From the NCBI GenBank assembly GCA_963691655.1, contig OY829326.1, positions 87,971,235-88,035,234 of the forward strand: 64,000 nt of DNA, in the 5' to 3' direction. Positions 33,511-45,935 of the stretch are shown here, in pieces (position 1 is the stretch's first letter; each line of letters starts with the position of its first letter). The position numbers and the translations under genes were made by a program. The notes under the pieces were generated by a model. That model saw only the letters and a program-made list of their open reading frames with translations. It was not told the origin of the DNA and searched no databases. The stretch is from Toxonevra muliebris (lineage: Eukaryota; Arthropoda; Insecta; Diptera; Pallopteridae).

Positions 33511-36500
33511 CCAACAATTTATGAGGTAAAATTAAGTCCGAAAATTAAGTGAACATAACCCTCTAGTGCATAGGCAATTTTTTTAGATAAAATGCATTTC
33601 AAAGTTAAATGTAAGCCACAAAACCACTAATCCAAAGTTAGTTTTCTGATCAAAAACAGCTCCAGCTTTGTAGACCTTAAAAACTGTGTTCCGCTTCTAT
33701 TGGGTCTTACGCAAGTAGTTGTAAAAGTTCGGAAGTAGTTCTTATATTATATACAGAAAAAACAAACTAAAATAAGTGCATAGCAAATTCACTAACTTAT
33801 TGCACATACATAAACAGTAGTCCCCAATTAATTGCGTCAGAAATTTTACGTTTTTAGCCTAAAATCTTCACAAATTCCTCAGTTGATTTCATTCCCCTTC
33901 AAAGCAAAATATATTTTCAAGTTTTCGACCAATTTTCACCAGGACATTTTAAAAATAAAAAACACTTCGAATACCTAATAGTTTTCGATATTTTTAACTT
34001 TTTTGCATACGCATATGAAATAGAAATAATAAAAAATAACTTGTTAAATTGTTAAATTTGTTTGACTCACCTGAAAGAAACAGTTGCGTTAATCCATTTC
34101 AATTTCAGATTATGTAGTTTGTTCCTTAAAGACACGGCAACTCCAGATTTCTGAATGACAATTTATAATGCTCTTCTTGTGTTGCACTTTAAAATTATAT
34201 AATTTTTCAATTTCATTTAACATTTCACAACTCCTTGATTAAAGAAATAAGGACATAAATTTGAGAAAGAGGAAGTGGGTTGGAAAAAGAATAGAAGAAA
34301 ACAAAAGTATATTGTACAAGTTTATGTATTTGTGTGTGTGGGGCTGGGTAGTGGTGGGACAGGAGAGAAATTCAAAGTAGGGCGCAATCAGTTTAATTTA
34401 GTATTCTCAATTGATGGACTATTTGAAAATATTCTATAACAGTGGTGGACATGCCATGGCAACTATGCGGAAAAGTGTCTGATATTTCACATGCACAAGG
34501 TTCTTTTTCATAGAAAAAGACCTCAGTTGATCATTATGAATGCGTAGGTGGCCGTCACTGTTCTAGAAACAAAAACTATTAAGCACATGGCTGCATCACC
34601 AGCATTCTATAAAAAAGTGGGTGTGTCTCAGCTGAGGGCAGGCACCCTACACTACTTTTCTATCCCCAAAATTTTTTTTATTTTTCCCTTTGTTGGTGGG
34701 TGATTTCGTTTTGCACAATAAAACACATTAAAAATTAAGTACTATTACTAAAAAAAAAAAAGCAACAATATTAGCTATAAATGCGCAAAATATTTTTCAA
34801 ATATACATGCACATATATAAATATTTTATTATTTGCTTTTGTTTTTTTTTTTTTTTTTTTTGCACTTTTTATTATAGCACGTTTCCACCAAAATGAAATC
34901 TGAGATTTCATGAAATCCACTTAAAAAAAAAACTTCGAACTCCGTATGAAATCAACTTTCAATTGAAATTTTCGCGTAATTTTGACATTTTCATTGGAAT
35001 TGAGTTGCAAATCTTATTTTAGTTCAGTAGAAATAACACTTTAATCGGGACTTGAGAATCCATTTTTTCGAAATCCCGGATTTCGTTTCGGTGGAAATGG
35101 AAATGTATTTTTAGCACATTTTTTTTCTTGGTGACAAGGAACTCAACTCACATACGAGTTTCATTCAACGTCGTCGGTCGGTTGCGTTCTTTGGCGACTA
35201 CTATCAAAGAAACATGTCGAAATTATCAACTCACAGCAGAGCGAGGAGTGGAAGAAGAAGAGAGGAAAATTTCGATTTTCGTTTTTTCTTGGCAAATGCG
35301 TGAAAAAACGTAATATCTCGAAAACGGGGAGCGCTAGCGAGTTGAAATTTTCATTGGATAATTCACGTACACTTTAGGTTTTTGAATTTTTACCTTTTTG
35401 CAATAAATTCGCAAGTTTTTTACGAAATATTTGCAATTTCTTCACCCGGATTACAACAAAACGCGCACGGCTGACGACGAAGAAACTTGCTAAAAAAATT
35501 CATTTCACTTCTTCGTCGCACACACACAATGTGGTGCTGCTGTGTTGTGCTGTGCTGTGTCGAAAGTCGTTATTGGAGTTCGACTGCATCCAACGATGTC
35601 CAACCAAAGTTGCGTTCGAACATAAGCGAACAAACTAACAATTTTTGGTTTAATTATTAGAAGTTGAACTAATTATCAAGCTATTGTTGTGTAAATAAAT
35701 ACAAGTGGTAGTTAAATATGCTGAAGTAGAATTTCGGTAGTTTTTATGGTTTCATATATTTCGAAAAAATGCAATTATCATAACAAAAAAAGAAAATCTC
35801 ATTGGTGTCTTCAAACTTGTTCAAACCGTTTCACCGTGCTCTCTCTTGTTCTTCATACAGTTTATCTATAGCTTAATGTCAAACAAACACACTGAGCAAA
35901 ATTTGATTTTTTTGGAAATTTACTTGCATAAATTATTCAACTTGGTGAATTTTTCACACGCTCAGACATAATGTTGAAGCAAAAATTTCAGTGCTGATGT
36001 GATTCGTACTTTCAAATTCACTTTCTTAGTTTATTCACCAATTTCTGAAACTGAATTTTCACCATCGCTCCGTCAATATTGCCATAGACATATATTAAAT
36101 TTCATGGATATTGTTCTAAAGTGATTCTCCTTCCATACAATATTCCACAATTGTTCGCTCTTGTGGGCAGTGCTGCCAGACATTGTTTTTGATTTTCTCC
36201 AAGATGCTTTAAAACATTCCCTCTTTAACACGTTCGCGGACACTTTAAAATGTATTGAGGTGAAAAAAGAGATATGGCGGCTCTCTTAAAGTAATCGTAA
36301 TATTTAAATTTTGATTATTCACATTTTTTCCAAGTTCTAACAATATCACATTTTATTATTTATATACACTGAATACTAAAGCATTGACTTCGATACATAG
36401 ATCAGTTCAGTTGTGGATTATGTCAACAATGTATGGATGCTACAGCATTCATGTCTAGTGTGCCCATCTGTTCCATTTAGTAGGGACATGCCGCCGAATT

Positions 36501-36828
36501 TGGGCGATGTCTCGGGTTCCCCAAATTGGATCAAAATGTCCCCGAATTCTGCGAGAAATTTTTTTATTCATACTCATACAGAAAAAATTGGATCAAAGTT
36601 TTTGGTGTAGGTCTCTTATTTCTCTATATTTTAGGTACAGATGAAAGTGGACACGCTTTCTCATAATTCATCAGAAATTCGATATCAAAAAATTTTATGT
36701 TAGGACCTTAGCCAATTAAGGTAGCGATGCATACACGCGAAACAAATGTCTCTGCTTATTTATATAACGTTGATTGCTAAAATAAAAGAAAGGATAGAAA
36801 GGAAAACACAAAAAATATGGTCCAATAT
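33511..36828. other. non-coding stretch with a GC-elevated block at about 35.1-35.65 kb
   Basis: No gene is recognised. AACAGTGGTGG near 34440 and the complement-like CCGTCACTGTT near 34554 could be ends of a 125 bp MITE. The block 35130-35640 is richer in GC, with GACGACGAAGAA and GTGCTGCTGTGTTGTG, and resembles fly 5'UTR or promoter DNA. Neither strand can be preferred. A long T run lies near 34844-34861. Confidence 0.35.
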
Positions 36829-36920
36829 ATCTATTGCTTACCTGGTATATCTGCTCCAGTCGAACGAGTCTTTTCGACCATCAACCGAATTTGGACGAAA
36901 AAAAAAACGCCTTGAAATAA
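36829..36920 (+). pseudogene. hAT transposase C-terminal (dimerisation domain) scrap
   Basis: The frame reads LPGISAPVERVFSTINRIWT and then KKKTP before a stop. This follows the hAT dimerisation-domain consensus P-x-T/I-S-A-P-x-ERVFS-x-x-x-x-I-W-x-x-x-R. The upstream 100 bases are not in a good frame and the catalytic parts are absent. Two related 25-30 base stretches (CGACTTGCCGACAAGA at about 36964 and CGACCTGCCAACAAGA at about 37043) follow it. Confidence 0.65.
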
Positions 36921-37106
36921 GTAAGTACTTTGGAAGGCGTCATTTCACTTTTACCTGCAAACTCGACTTGCCGACAAGAAAACTTGCCGTGTAGAAAAGG
37001 GGACTATTTAAAAAACAAAAAGAAACTTCTCTCTCACCTACGAAGTCGACCTGCCAACAAGAGAGCTTAAGTTGAAATTGAGTAAAAAAACACAAATAAA
37101 TAAGAA

Positions 37107-38514
37107 GTGAAATATCTAGGAGTCACTCTTGATACCAAACTTCTTTGGCGTTCTCATGTTGAGCTAAAGGTATCCAAGGCATTGGCAGCTTTTGGCCAAT
37201 GTAAGGCTATTTTTGGCAAAACATGGGGCTTATCACCTTATAAAGTCTTATGGCTTTATAAGGCTATGATTCGACCCATCATCACCTATGCATCCATAGT
37301 CTGGTGGAGCAGACTTAATGTTGACAGCGTAAGGAAAGCTCTTGCCAGACTTCAAAGGACTGTGGCCATTTGTTGTACGGGAGCTTTTCCTACAACACCT
37401 AGCCCATCCTTGGATGCATTGCTCAACTTACCACCCCTTGATATTTTTGCTAAAGGAGAGGCTGTCAAAGCCATCTGTAGGCTTAAACGCAATAGGTATT
37501 GGTATGACACTTGCTGGGATACTGGTGACTTTGTTGAAGGTACTGATATGGACCTAACAGTTCTATCAATGCCATCCGATACAATGCCAACAATTCCAGT
37601 TTTAAAACAGCGTTATACAATACATATTCCAGAGGCCCAAACTTGGTTTTTGCTGGGGCCTGGGCCTGGAGTTGATTGTAAGCGTATTTTCACTGACGGC
37701 TCCAGAACAGAATTCGGTTCGGTTATTGAAAATGATGGAGTGCACCTTCACTTCTCCCTTGGGTTGTATGCTTCTGTTTTTCAAGCAGAAATTTTTGCAA
37801 TCATCAAGGCAATGGACCATGTTTTTGATAATGTTTGGAGAGAAAGGAGTATCTGTGTATTTAGTGACAGTCAGGCTGCGCTTAAATCCTTGCTTAACTC
37901 TCTAACCACGTCTAAACTGATTATGCATTGTAAATGATTGTGTTGGAAAACACAATAGGCTGTTGTTGATATGGGTTCCTGGACACTCAGGAAATGAATC
38001 GGCTGACCTTCAGGCCAGAAAGGGTTCGGAAACTGGTTTCCTGGGCCCAGAACCTGTACTCTCATGTCATCTACCATTAATGAGTGGGTCGACTTGACCC
38101 AATCGTAAATGGGAGGACCTGAGGGGCTTTAGACAGACAAATACCATGTTACCTGTTATCTCGAAGCGTCTAATAAACTTTCTGTTATCACTTAACAGAA
38201 AGAGTTGTAGGCAGCTGGTGGGATTATATACAGGTCATTTTTCTTGGGCCAAACATTTGCATATGATTGGCCTAGCAGCTAGTTCCTTCTGTGATTCCTG
38301 TGGTTTGGAGGAAGAATGTGAAGAGACGGCGGACCACTTTCTTAGTGTCTGCCCCGCTTTCTGCCAGATCAGAGTAAGCATATTTGGTACTGGAGTGTTG
38401 GGAGACGAACACCTGAGCTCTCTAACACCGCAGGATCTGCTAAGATTTATTAATAAATCTGGTAGATTTAAAGAAAAGCAAAAGGGAACACAGGATATAG
38501 TACAATGGACCTAA
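37107..38514 (+). pseudogene. RT C-terminus, RNase H and zinc-knuckle of non-LTR ORF2
   Basis: An intact frame of 276 codons (37107-37937, no ATG at its start) runs from KYLGVTLDTKLLW into RNase H. TDGS has Asp at about residue 197, AEIFAI has Glu at about 228, and SDSQAAL has Asp at about 254. After a frameshift near 37935 the next frame reads WVPGHSGNESAD, giving the fourth acidic residue. Another frame (from 38146) carries the C-terminal CDSCGLEEECEETADHFLSV with a Cys-Cys-His-Cys knuckle and stops at 38514. The RNase H tetrad is preserved but split by frameshifts. Everything upstream (endonuclease, RT catalytic core) is missing. Confidence 0.8.
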
Positions 38515-38572
38515 AACTTGTCTGAGTGCTGTATTCTTGAATACTTCTTTTGTCTGTTCCAACAAAAAAAAA
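37107..38572 (+). mobile_element. 5'-truncated non-LTR retrotransposon (I/LOA-like)
   Basis: The element begins abruptly inside the RT C-terminal region (KYLGVTLD) and ends in a short A tract near 38563-38572, the pattern left by incomplete target-primed reverse transcription. It contains the RT thumb, an RNase H domain and a zinc-knuckle-like tail. An RNase H domain places it with the I/LOA/R1-type lineages rather than simple jockey elements. A clear target-site duplication was not found. Confidence 0.75.
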
Positions 38573-41310
38573 ATAATACACCATATGCCACGACATCTGC
38601 GATCATCAGCGAATCCTTGCACATCAAGTTTACTAGTGTTTACCCCACGAAATCATCCACTCCAGAAAGTGTTCATAATACCCCATATTGTGGATAAATT
38701 CTAGCAAAGACTTCTCATATTTGGGATGCTCTGAAATAACTGTAGTAATTTGATAAAACTGTATAAAAAATAAGAGGTTTTGAGAGGACTAAACACAATT
38801 GTAACGAACGACGGGTAGTGAACAGCTGACTCGTTGTCGTCGTAAGATCACTTCAAACAAACGCAATTGTGACAGATGATAGTAATCAGCTGCTATTTTC
38901 TATATACAAGAAAATTATTTTTAAATGATATCTTTCTGTTAAGAAGGACGGGGAATCTTTGTTTGTGAATACGAGTCAATTGTTAAAATAAATGAACATC
39001 CTCAGAGACAGACTAGTACGAATAATACTAAACTAGCAATGATCAGATATGCAACCCTGTAACGTTGCCACGCGAAGAAAAAAATAAATAGACCTAAGTT
39101 GACGGGCAATAGTCGGCGGGAAATCCGTACCCGCCGCAACTCTATCCCATTTCATTCGACGAAGTGCATTCAATTTTGACAGCGGGTATCCATCAGTGGA
39201 TGTCTCGACAGCCAGAATGGAAACAAGTCTAAATAAAATAAAAAAACAACCGGAAACCGTCTGGAATAAAAAATCAGTCGCCGAAATTCTGTGCCCTTTC
39301 ATACGATTTAGTGAGTTTTAATTTTGACAGCGGTCAACCACCGGCGGCTCTACCGTTGTACGCCGTAATTGTGGGTAGACCAACAGTTATTACACAAAGT
39401 ATTGCCCTTGCCGTGATGTACCACTGCTTTAGTCAGCTGGTTTTGACATTTACAGTGCTCTGTCATTATGGCCGCAACAACAAAGCCCTGTTACCGTGGT
39501 ATATTTGTTGTACTACTGCTATCACCTATATAAATTCACCCTATATTTTAATGTTTTGGGTTGGATGCGGATTTTGGTATTAACGAAAGCCCTTTCAATA
39601 TAAAAAAAAACAGTCAGGTTGTATATTTTTGTCTCCAAGTGAGTTTTCAATGCTTCTTATGAGAGTCTAAATGGCAAAAAAAAAAAATAAATAAGTAAGA
39701 AATATCTTATAGATTTGTTTCTTTCCCTTTTGATTATTGTCTTGTCTTTATTGATTCTTGTTTAGAGTGCGTCACTTTTATTTTGCTTTTGTTTGTTAAC
39801 TTGCTTTTTTTGTTAATTTTCATTGAATAAAATTTATACTGCGAAAAATACATTTTTTTTTTTAAATATACGGTTTACCACAGCTATCTATCAAACATTT
39901 ATTGAAATAAAACGTTTGAAATGACACCTTTCTAAGCGGCCGCCCCGACCTGGCCCTGTGCACATGTATTTCATAGGCACGTGTCCCTATGAAATAGTAC
40001 TCTTAAATAATTTTAACTTAGTCTGGTAACAGTGGTTGAAATGTTATTTTCCACACAACATTTATTCGCTCTTGTGTATATTGCTTTGAATTTCTCTTTC
40101 TTGCCTCTCTCATGTTTTTTGTGTTTGCGCAGCAGAGTTTTTGTGCAATTTTTTTCTACACCCTATGCTTTTTTCATTGTTCTACTTCTCTTTTTCGTAT
40201 TTCCATTTGATTTCATATATTTTGGCTTCCTATTATACCAACCAAATAAATTTTTGCAGCATTTTCTTTTATTATTGTTGTTTTTATTTTTTAGATATGC
40301 ATCTTTCTTTCACTGAATACAATGTTGCAATGCTTCGCACATCTTCCCAATGATAAGGTTGTAAAGATGTTAAATGCCAAAACTGCCGTATTTAGCATAA
40401 TTTACTTATCTGTTTTTTTTTTTAATATTCACAGAAAGTTTGATAAACGCATTAAGTTGAAAAAGATATATATTCAACTAATTAAACTTACAAAAAAATT
40501 AAAAGGTATGGTTTTAAACAGCACAAACTTAAAAATATTTCAGAATTTTCAAAATGTCTAGTAGTTTATGCTAACCATTCATCCATATGCTATACCTTCT
40601 ACAATTTATTACCCTACCCACTTAACGACGTAACATGTGCATAAATATTAGCAGATTTTCGTTAATCATCAGATTTTCAAGTTTATTAGACTAACGAAAG
40701 TCTAATTAAAAATATTTCTTAAATACTAGACACTTCATATTAGTGCTTCCTTAACTGAAAGGAGCTGGATTTAAATCACTGTGTGTTATTTGCTGATACC
40801 GATGGGCATTCAACAATGCTACTTTGGATTCGATGTGCTTGATGCAGAAGAAATGTTGTTGAAGAAATCATTGTAAAATAAATTCACTGCATGTTGGCCA
40901 AGAAAATGCTCATGGTCGAAAATAACAATGATGGCAATGTCACGATTGAGGTTCCCAGATGCAGGGCTTCGTAAGCCGATTTTACGCCGCGAAATTCTTC
41001 GATACGGTGCAATTCTACTTATAGCCTAACTCGGTGGAGAATATAAAATAATGGGCAATAGGAGACTAAGGGACAGGAGTCAAGATTACGCCGCCAAATC
41101 TTTAGCCCTTCTTTTTCCTAACTTAAATTTTTTTAAAACTTTCTTAAAAGCATTGGTATATTATTGTGTTTTCACAAAATTATCAAATCATGGTATTTAA
41201 AATTAAAAATGAATTTAATCAACAAAGGATTTTTCCACATTCGTCATTTCGGCAAAGATCTCATTATGTGTAATGATTTTACTGTTATGAAGCCAAAATC
41301 AAAATTATTA
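38573..41310. other. non-coding stretch, GC-elevated part at about 39.03-39.5 kb
   Basis: No gene is recognised. Between 39160 and 39340 two related segments about 150 bases apart share TTCATNCGA and AATTTTGACAGCGG. A short hairpin ATTAGACTAACGAAAGTCTAAT lies near 40688. Open frames of up to 94 codons are rich in F/L/Y from AT-rich DNA and look fortuitous. Confidence 0.35.
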
Positions 41311-41360
41311 GGGTGCTCACAGTCTCTACTGTTTTATCTTTGCCGTCTCTTAACTTTACA
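41311..41360. repeat. lone Harbinger-like terminus
   Basis: GGGTGCTCACAGT at 41311, preceded by TTATTA, is the same end sequence as the right terminus of the Harbinger-like element 60756-62322. A similar CTTAACTTTA block follows some 40 bases inside. No partner end was found nearby, so this is a truncated copy or a MITE with a decayed far end. Confidence 0.45.
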
Positions 41361-43286
41361 AAATTTTACAATATCGTAGTTCTCTTTGTATAAAATTTGC
41401 TAATTTAATCTACTTTAAAGCATTGTCAATATTTTAGGTGTGATCGTACCTTTTCCTCTCTTTTAGGCACAATTGGGAATTTTTACACTGTGAAAAATAT
41501 CGGACTGTATGTGATCTTACTGCGGTGCTACTTACAACCATACCTAAATTGGAACGTAAGCGTTGTTTATCATTCAAAATTTTCCCAAGCACATACATTT
41601 TGTACTACATTTTTTACTGACATACCCGTGTTTTTACAACTACTCGTTAATTGTGAATGAAAAGAATTTTATTAAAATAAAGAAGAATTAAAATTTTAGT
41701 GAAACATATTTTGTGTATTGTAATGGAGGCTAAAGGCTTGAGTTTTCAGAATTTGCTCCTATTAATATAATATAAAAAAAATCAAATCAACTTAAAAATC
41801 ATAATTGTTTTCATTTTGAAGTATTTCAAATGAGCGATTTAATTTACCCAACAAAAACTTTGAGGATGATGAACAATTAGATTAATAGGGAAAAGAAATG
41901 TTTGTAAATAAAGTGCAAAAAATATGAAATTTATTTGATTTTTGTTATAAAACCTCTGTAGTGTCATGGTAGTTTCTAATTTACATTCATTGAACTTTTG
42001 ATCTTATATATACTTAAGTATGTGAACTCAATTAATTTTTTTTTTATTGCTTTGTCTATAAAAACGTTCACATAAGCCTGATGAAAAACTATATCAGAAA
42101 TTCTTGCTCTCGAAATTTTATTTTGGATCTTAAATGAATTTAGCTTCAGCATTACTTAAAACAAAAATAAAAAATCTGTGGTTAGCTTCTTAAGAAAAGT
42201 GACTTTATCACAATGAATAAGAATGTGGGTAAAGTGACAGATTTTTTTAAAAAAATTCTGAAACTACATATGCACATTTAAAATCTGGAAGAAAACTTCG
42301 AGTGCAAAAGCTTCTGATTAGTTTTGCACATACTTCAGGCACACCGTGCATTATGCTTCTATTGTATACTTATGTTCTTTTATAAAATAGGTAATGCAAA
42401 GTTTGTTTATTTTTTATGTATATTTTACATAATTTTATACGTAATATAATGATAATATAAAATAATTCGTAAAACAAAAAAATTCTCATGTATTTAATTA
42501 CTACTAAATTTTAGCTTCCAATCAAAACTAAACAAAAAATTGAGAATTAATAATTTTTGATACAATTGTCGCGGTTTTAACAACGGTACAGCTTTGTTTC
42601 GTACATATGAAAAAATTAATATTGTTACGTCAAAACGCAGAAAACATTAAAAAAATTTAATAAAAAATGCGTCGTATTAGAGCAAATCGAAAAATGCCAT
42701 TGAGCTTAACTTATTTAAATTATGTAGAAAATTATGTCGTACCTCTTTTAGGTACAATCGGACTCAAAAAGGTAAAATTTTTACATAATTTAGGCCCTTT
42801 CAAAAAAATTTAAATATCAACACTGCTTTGAAGCTGGTTTTTCAATTGAAGAGGCTTAAGTCTAGTGCCAATTTTTTTTTAAGTGATACTTCTTTTCTCT
42901 TGTCCTAGAGTAAAACCAGATGTGACGTCGAGCGTAAGTTTGCAATGCTACATAATATTTTCGAGCAATGTGCATGAGGGGCCAAATATCAATATTCCGT
43001 AACTGAATTCACGAGCAAACTATATAATAAACGATTCATAAATAGTTTTAATTCAATATAACATATAAATTTCACACACATACACAGGCCTATGGCAGAA
43101 ATAACAATGTGTAGCGTCGCATTCTTAAAGTTTATGACAGTTATACATTTCACATACAGATGGCGCAAATGTCCAAGGAATTACATAAAGATGTCGCACA
43201 CAAAAAGAGTTCGTTTACAATTGTCATTGACATTACCGGTACAGAGTTGCAATTTTTGTTCTAGCATTAATTCCAAAAAAAAATTG
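41361..43286. other. AT-rich stretch with a short direct repeat
   Basis: TCGTACC followed by TCTTTTAGGYACAAT occurs at about 41444 and 42737 in the same orientation, perhaps two ends of a decayed element. No gene is recognised. Confidence 0.35.
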
Positions 43287-43483
43287 GTTGTATATTAATG
43301 AACACAAGGCAGAAGTGAAACTTCTTGTGAACTAAACGAAACACAAGCAAATGAAATTAAAAAACACAAGCCAATGAAGTAAAAAATTTAGCGATTGAAA
43401 AATTTAATTTGCTTATTATTTGCTTGTGTTTCGTTTAGTTCACAAGAAGTTTCACTTCTGCCTTGTGTTCGTTAATACACAAT
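43287..43483. mobile_element. hairpin MITE with 66-bp nearly identical arms
   Basis: The left arm 43287-43352 and right arm 43418-43483 are reverse complements with only about two differences, through GAACACAAGGCAGAAGTGAA, CTTCTTGTGAACTAAACG and AACACAAGCAAAT. The loop is 65 bases and itself contains AACACAAGCCAATGAAGT, a partial echo of the arm. No coding sequence is present. Such close identity of arms indicates recent origin or continuing correction between arms. Confidence 0.85.
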
Positions 43484-43989
43484 TTAGTTTTTTTTTTTTT
43501 TTGAGAAGATAAATTTTTTCGAAAATATTGTCAAACCTAATATGTTTGTAAAGGGTTTTATGTCTCATCTATTTAAAAAAAATAATAACAAAAATACAAT
43601 AAGGTTAGATGGGATCTAAGTCTAGTTCTAATTACAGTCGTTTCATTCACATTTTTTGTTATATTCCCGTTCAATGTTTTTGGTACTTAGACCCTTTGGA
43701 CTTACATCCCTTTAACTGTAGAAAATTAATATCTCTGAGCAGTTGATTTTGTTTAAATGTATTTGTAACATAGAAGTTGAAGAATTTGAAAAAGTAGACA
43801 ATTATTATTTTGTAATAAAAACGAAAGCGTGGAATCAACCTAAAAGCCTGAAGCATAATTATAACATTTTTTGTAAGGCTACCATGTCTTAACTTTAAAT
43901 GAAACTATGAATACACTAATTATGTATTTACTAAGGTATTAGAAAATACTGCGCTGATATGAGAATTTTACCACTGTATTATGTAAAAT

Positions 43990-44087
43990 GCAAATCGTCG
44001 TCACACTTTGCGTTGCTTGTTTTGTTTTTGTAGTCGCCGTTTTACAAAAACTAAACACAAGCAACGCAGAGTGTCACGACGGTTTGC
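43990..44087. repeat. compact hairpin with about 43-bp arms
   Basis: The left arm starts GCAAATCGTCGTCACACT and runs through TTGCGTTGCTTG to TTTTTGTA. The right arm is its near complement (TACAAAAACT to GTGTCACGACGGTTTGC). Only about ten bases separate them. It is either a very short MITE or a potential hairpin RNA locus, and no target duplication was found. Confidence 0.65.
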
Positions 44088-45207
44088 GTTATGCATAATA
44101 CGTAGGAAAATCTGTTCATACGTTTTAAATTTTTATTGTTTACTGAAACTTGGCAACAGTGTGCTATTTATTTTATTCACCTCATCTGCAATTTATATCA
44201 AATAAAAGTAAAACAAACCTCGACATTTACCCGTCACCTTTTCCCCACATTCGCAAATGATGCACACATCCACACCGGCAACAACATCCCTTCTCTTCTT
44301 ACTGCGCAAAAAACGAAGAAAAGCAAAAACAAAACTTATCAACAGAGCGTATCAATTTTTATTAACAATTTTATTTTTCATTGTTGTGTTGTTGTGGGTC
44401 TTCATCATTCTTCATTTAACTCTCTCCCGTTTCTCTTAGTTAAATTGAATGGTGAATTTATACACAAAAAAAAACAACAATATTTTCTCTTTTAGTGTCT
44501 GTCTTTTTGTTTGGATGTCCGTCTGCCTGTCAGTTAATCTGACATTTGTTTGTAGCAGCGGCAGTTGTGTGTATGCGTGTGTTTATTTGTGTTCTGCTTG
44601 TGTATGGTGTGCTTATGTGTGTTTTACGTTATGGAGTGGCGTGGTTTTTTTTATTTCTATTTTTATTATTCTTTTCCATGCTGAAACTCAGCCGCACACA
44701 CTTGCACATCTAAACGTACGTACTTAATTCTCTGCCGTGGTTGTTTTTGTTGTTTTTTCTTGCAATTATTTATTTATGCAGACTCATAGATACAAGATAC
44801 ACGTAATAACATATTCTGTAAATACTTTTGTATCTTTTTACTTTGTTCTCGTTGAGTTTTTAAAGTTTAGACTTATTTCTTATTTTTTACTACACATTTT
44901 TAGATATTTTTGCCTTCGCTGCTTCGTGGGGGCAAAATTGTTATGTCGCTCAGTATCGCAGCAATGGCAAAAAGTCCAAAAATCGATGATTTGATTTTAA
45001 AATGCATTCATACGATATTGAATGCAAAACCTCAACTATATGAGAACATAAAACACTTTATCAACTAATTTGCCCGTTCAAACTTCTTTCATATAAGAAA
45101 TTAGGCCAAAATTAAACAGAAATTAAGAGCTTATAGAAATCAGGGATTGAAACCACTAACGTTGCCGCTACCGTTGCTGGTTCGTTATTACCGTTATCGA
45201 TAGCGGT
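44088..45207. other. T/TG-rich non-coding stretch
   Basis: The block 44480-44720 is TG- and CTG-rich and slightly higher in GC, but it has no recognisable coding frame. Open frames here are rich in F, V and C from T-rich DNA. No repeat was identified. Confidence 0.35.
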
Positions 45208-45935
45208 AATACAAAATTTCACTTTAAAAATGTAACATGAACCAAAGTATGTTTTTTAAACTAAATCGAGGACGCTGAACACGAAAATCATATTCATTTT
45301 TTTTTCTATGGGTAAGCTTTCGAGATATGACAAAATAACGGGGTTTCAGGTTACAGTTTTACTTTACTAATATCTATTTACCTATAGTATTGTATCTAGT
45401 TACCTATAGTATTGTATTGAACGAATTTTGAGAAAAATTTCGAGTTTTCAAGAATATTTTATTTTTACTCAATCCTTGTTTACTTTGTCATTTTTGATCC
45501 GATTACAATAGTTTTATGCTTTTATTTTGTAATGAAATGGTCTATCGACTTAAAAAATAAAACTTCCGATCTTGTGATTACTTTTTGTGAGAAATAAAAC
45601 TTAGCCCCCGACTTGTGTGAAAATTTCCCAAAAATCACACCAAAATTTAACTTTCAACATCCATATCCCAGTCATTTAAAATCCGATTTTAACAAACTGG
45701 CAGCATTAAACGCGTAATTTATTTATATTTCCTATGATTCGCTTGGTTTGCTCGAAACTATAGATAATGAGATATTAGCTTGTAAGTGAAACTGTAACTT
45801 GAAAACCCTTTATTTTGTCATATCTCAAAAACTTACCCATAGAAAAAAAAATTAATTTGATTTTCGTGTTCAGCGACCTCGATTTAGTTTAGAAAACATA
45901 CTTTAGTTCGTGTTATATTTTTACTGTATTCCAAT
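45208..45935. mobile_element. foldback-type element with about 185-bp arms
   Basis: The left arm (about 45208-45400) and right arm (about 45755-45935) are inverted copies through AAACTAAATCGAGG, GCTGAACACGAAAATCA, TTTTTTTTTCTATGGGTAAG, GAGATATGACAAAATAA and GTTACAGTTT. Identity is roughly 85 percent by eye. The centre has no coding sequence. A TACCGTTATCGATAGCGGTA palindrome lies just left (about 45189-45208). Confidence 0.65.

Noticed and set aside
39033..39583. Two frames of about 90 codons in a GC-elevated stretch as exons
   Set aside because: They lie on opposite strands and lack splice signals or known motifs. The local direct repeats suggest a decayed repeat.
40032..40353. Phe/Leu/Tyr-rich frames resembling membrane proteins
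   Set aside because: They arise from T-rich low-complexity DNA in overlapping frames. There are no start or splice signals and no loops of normal composition.
44449..44727. Cys/Val-rich 92-codon frame as a secreted or membrane peptide
   Set aside because: Composed mostly of TGT/GTG codons from a TG-rich tract. It has no domain, and adjacent frames are similarly open.
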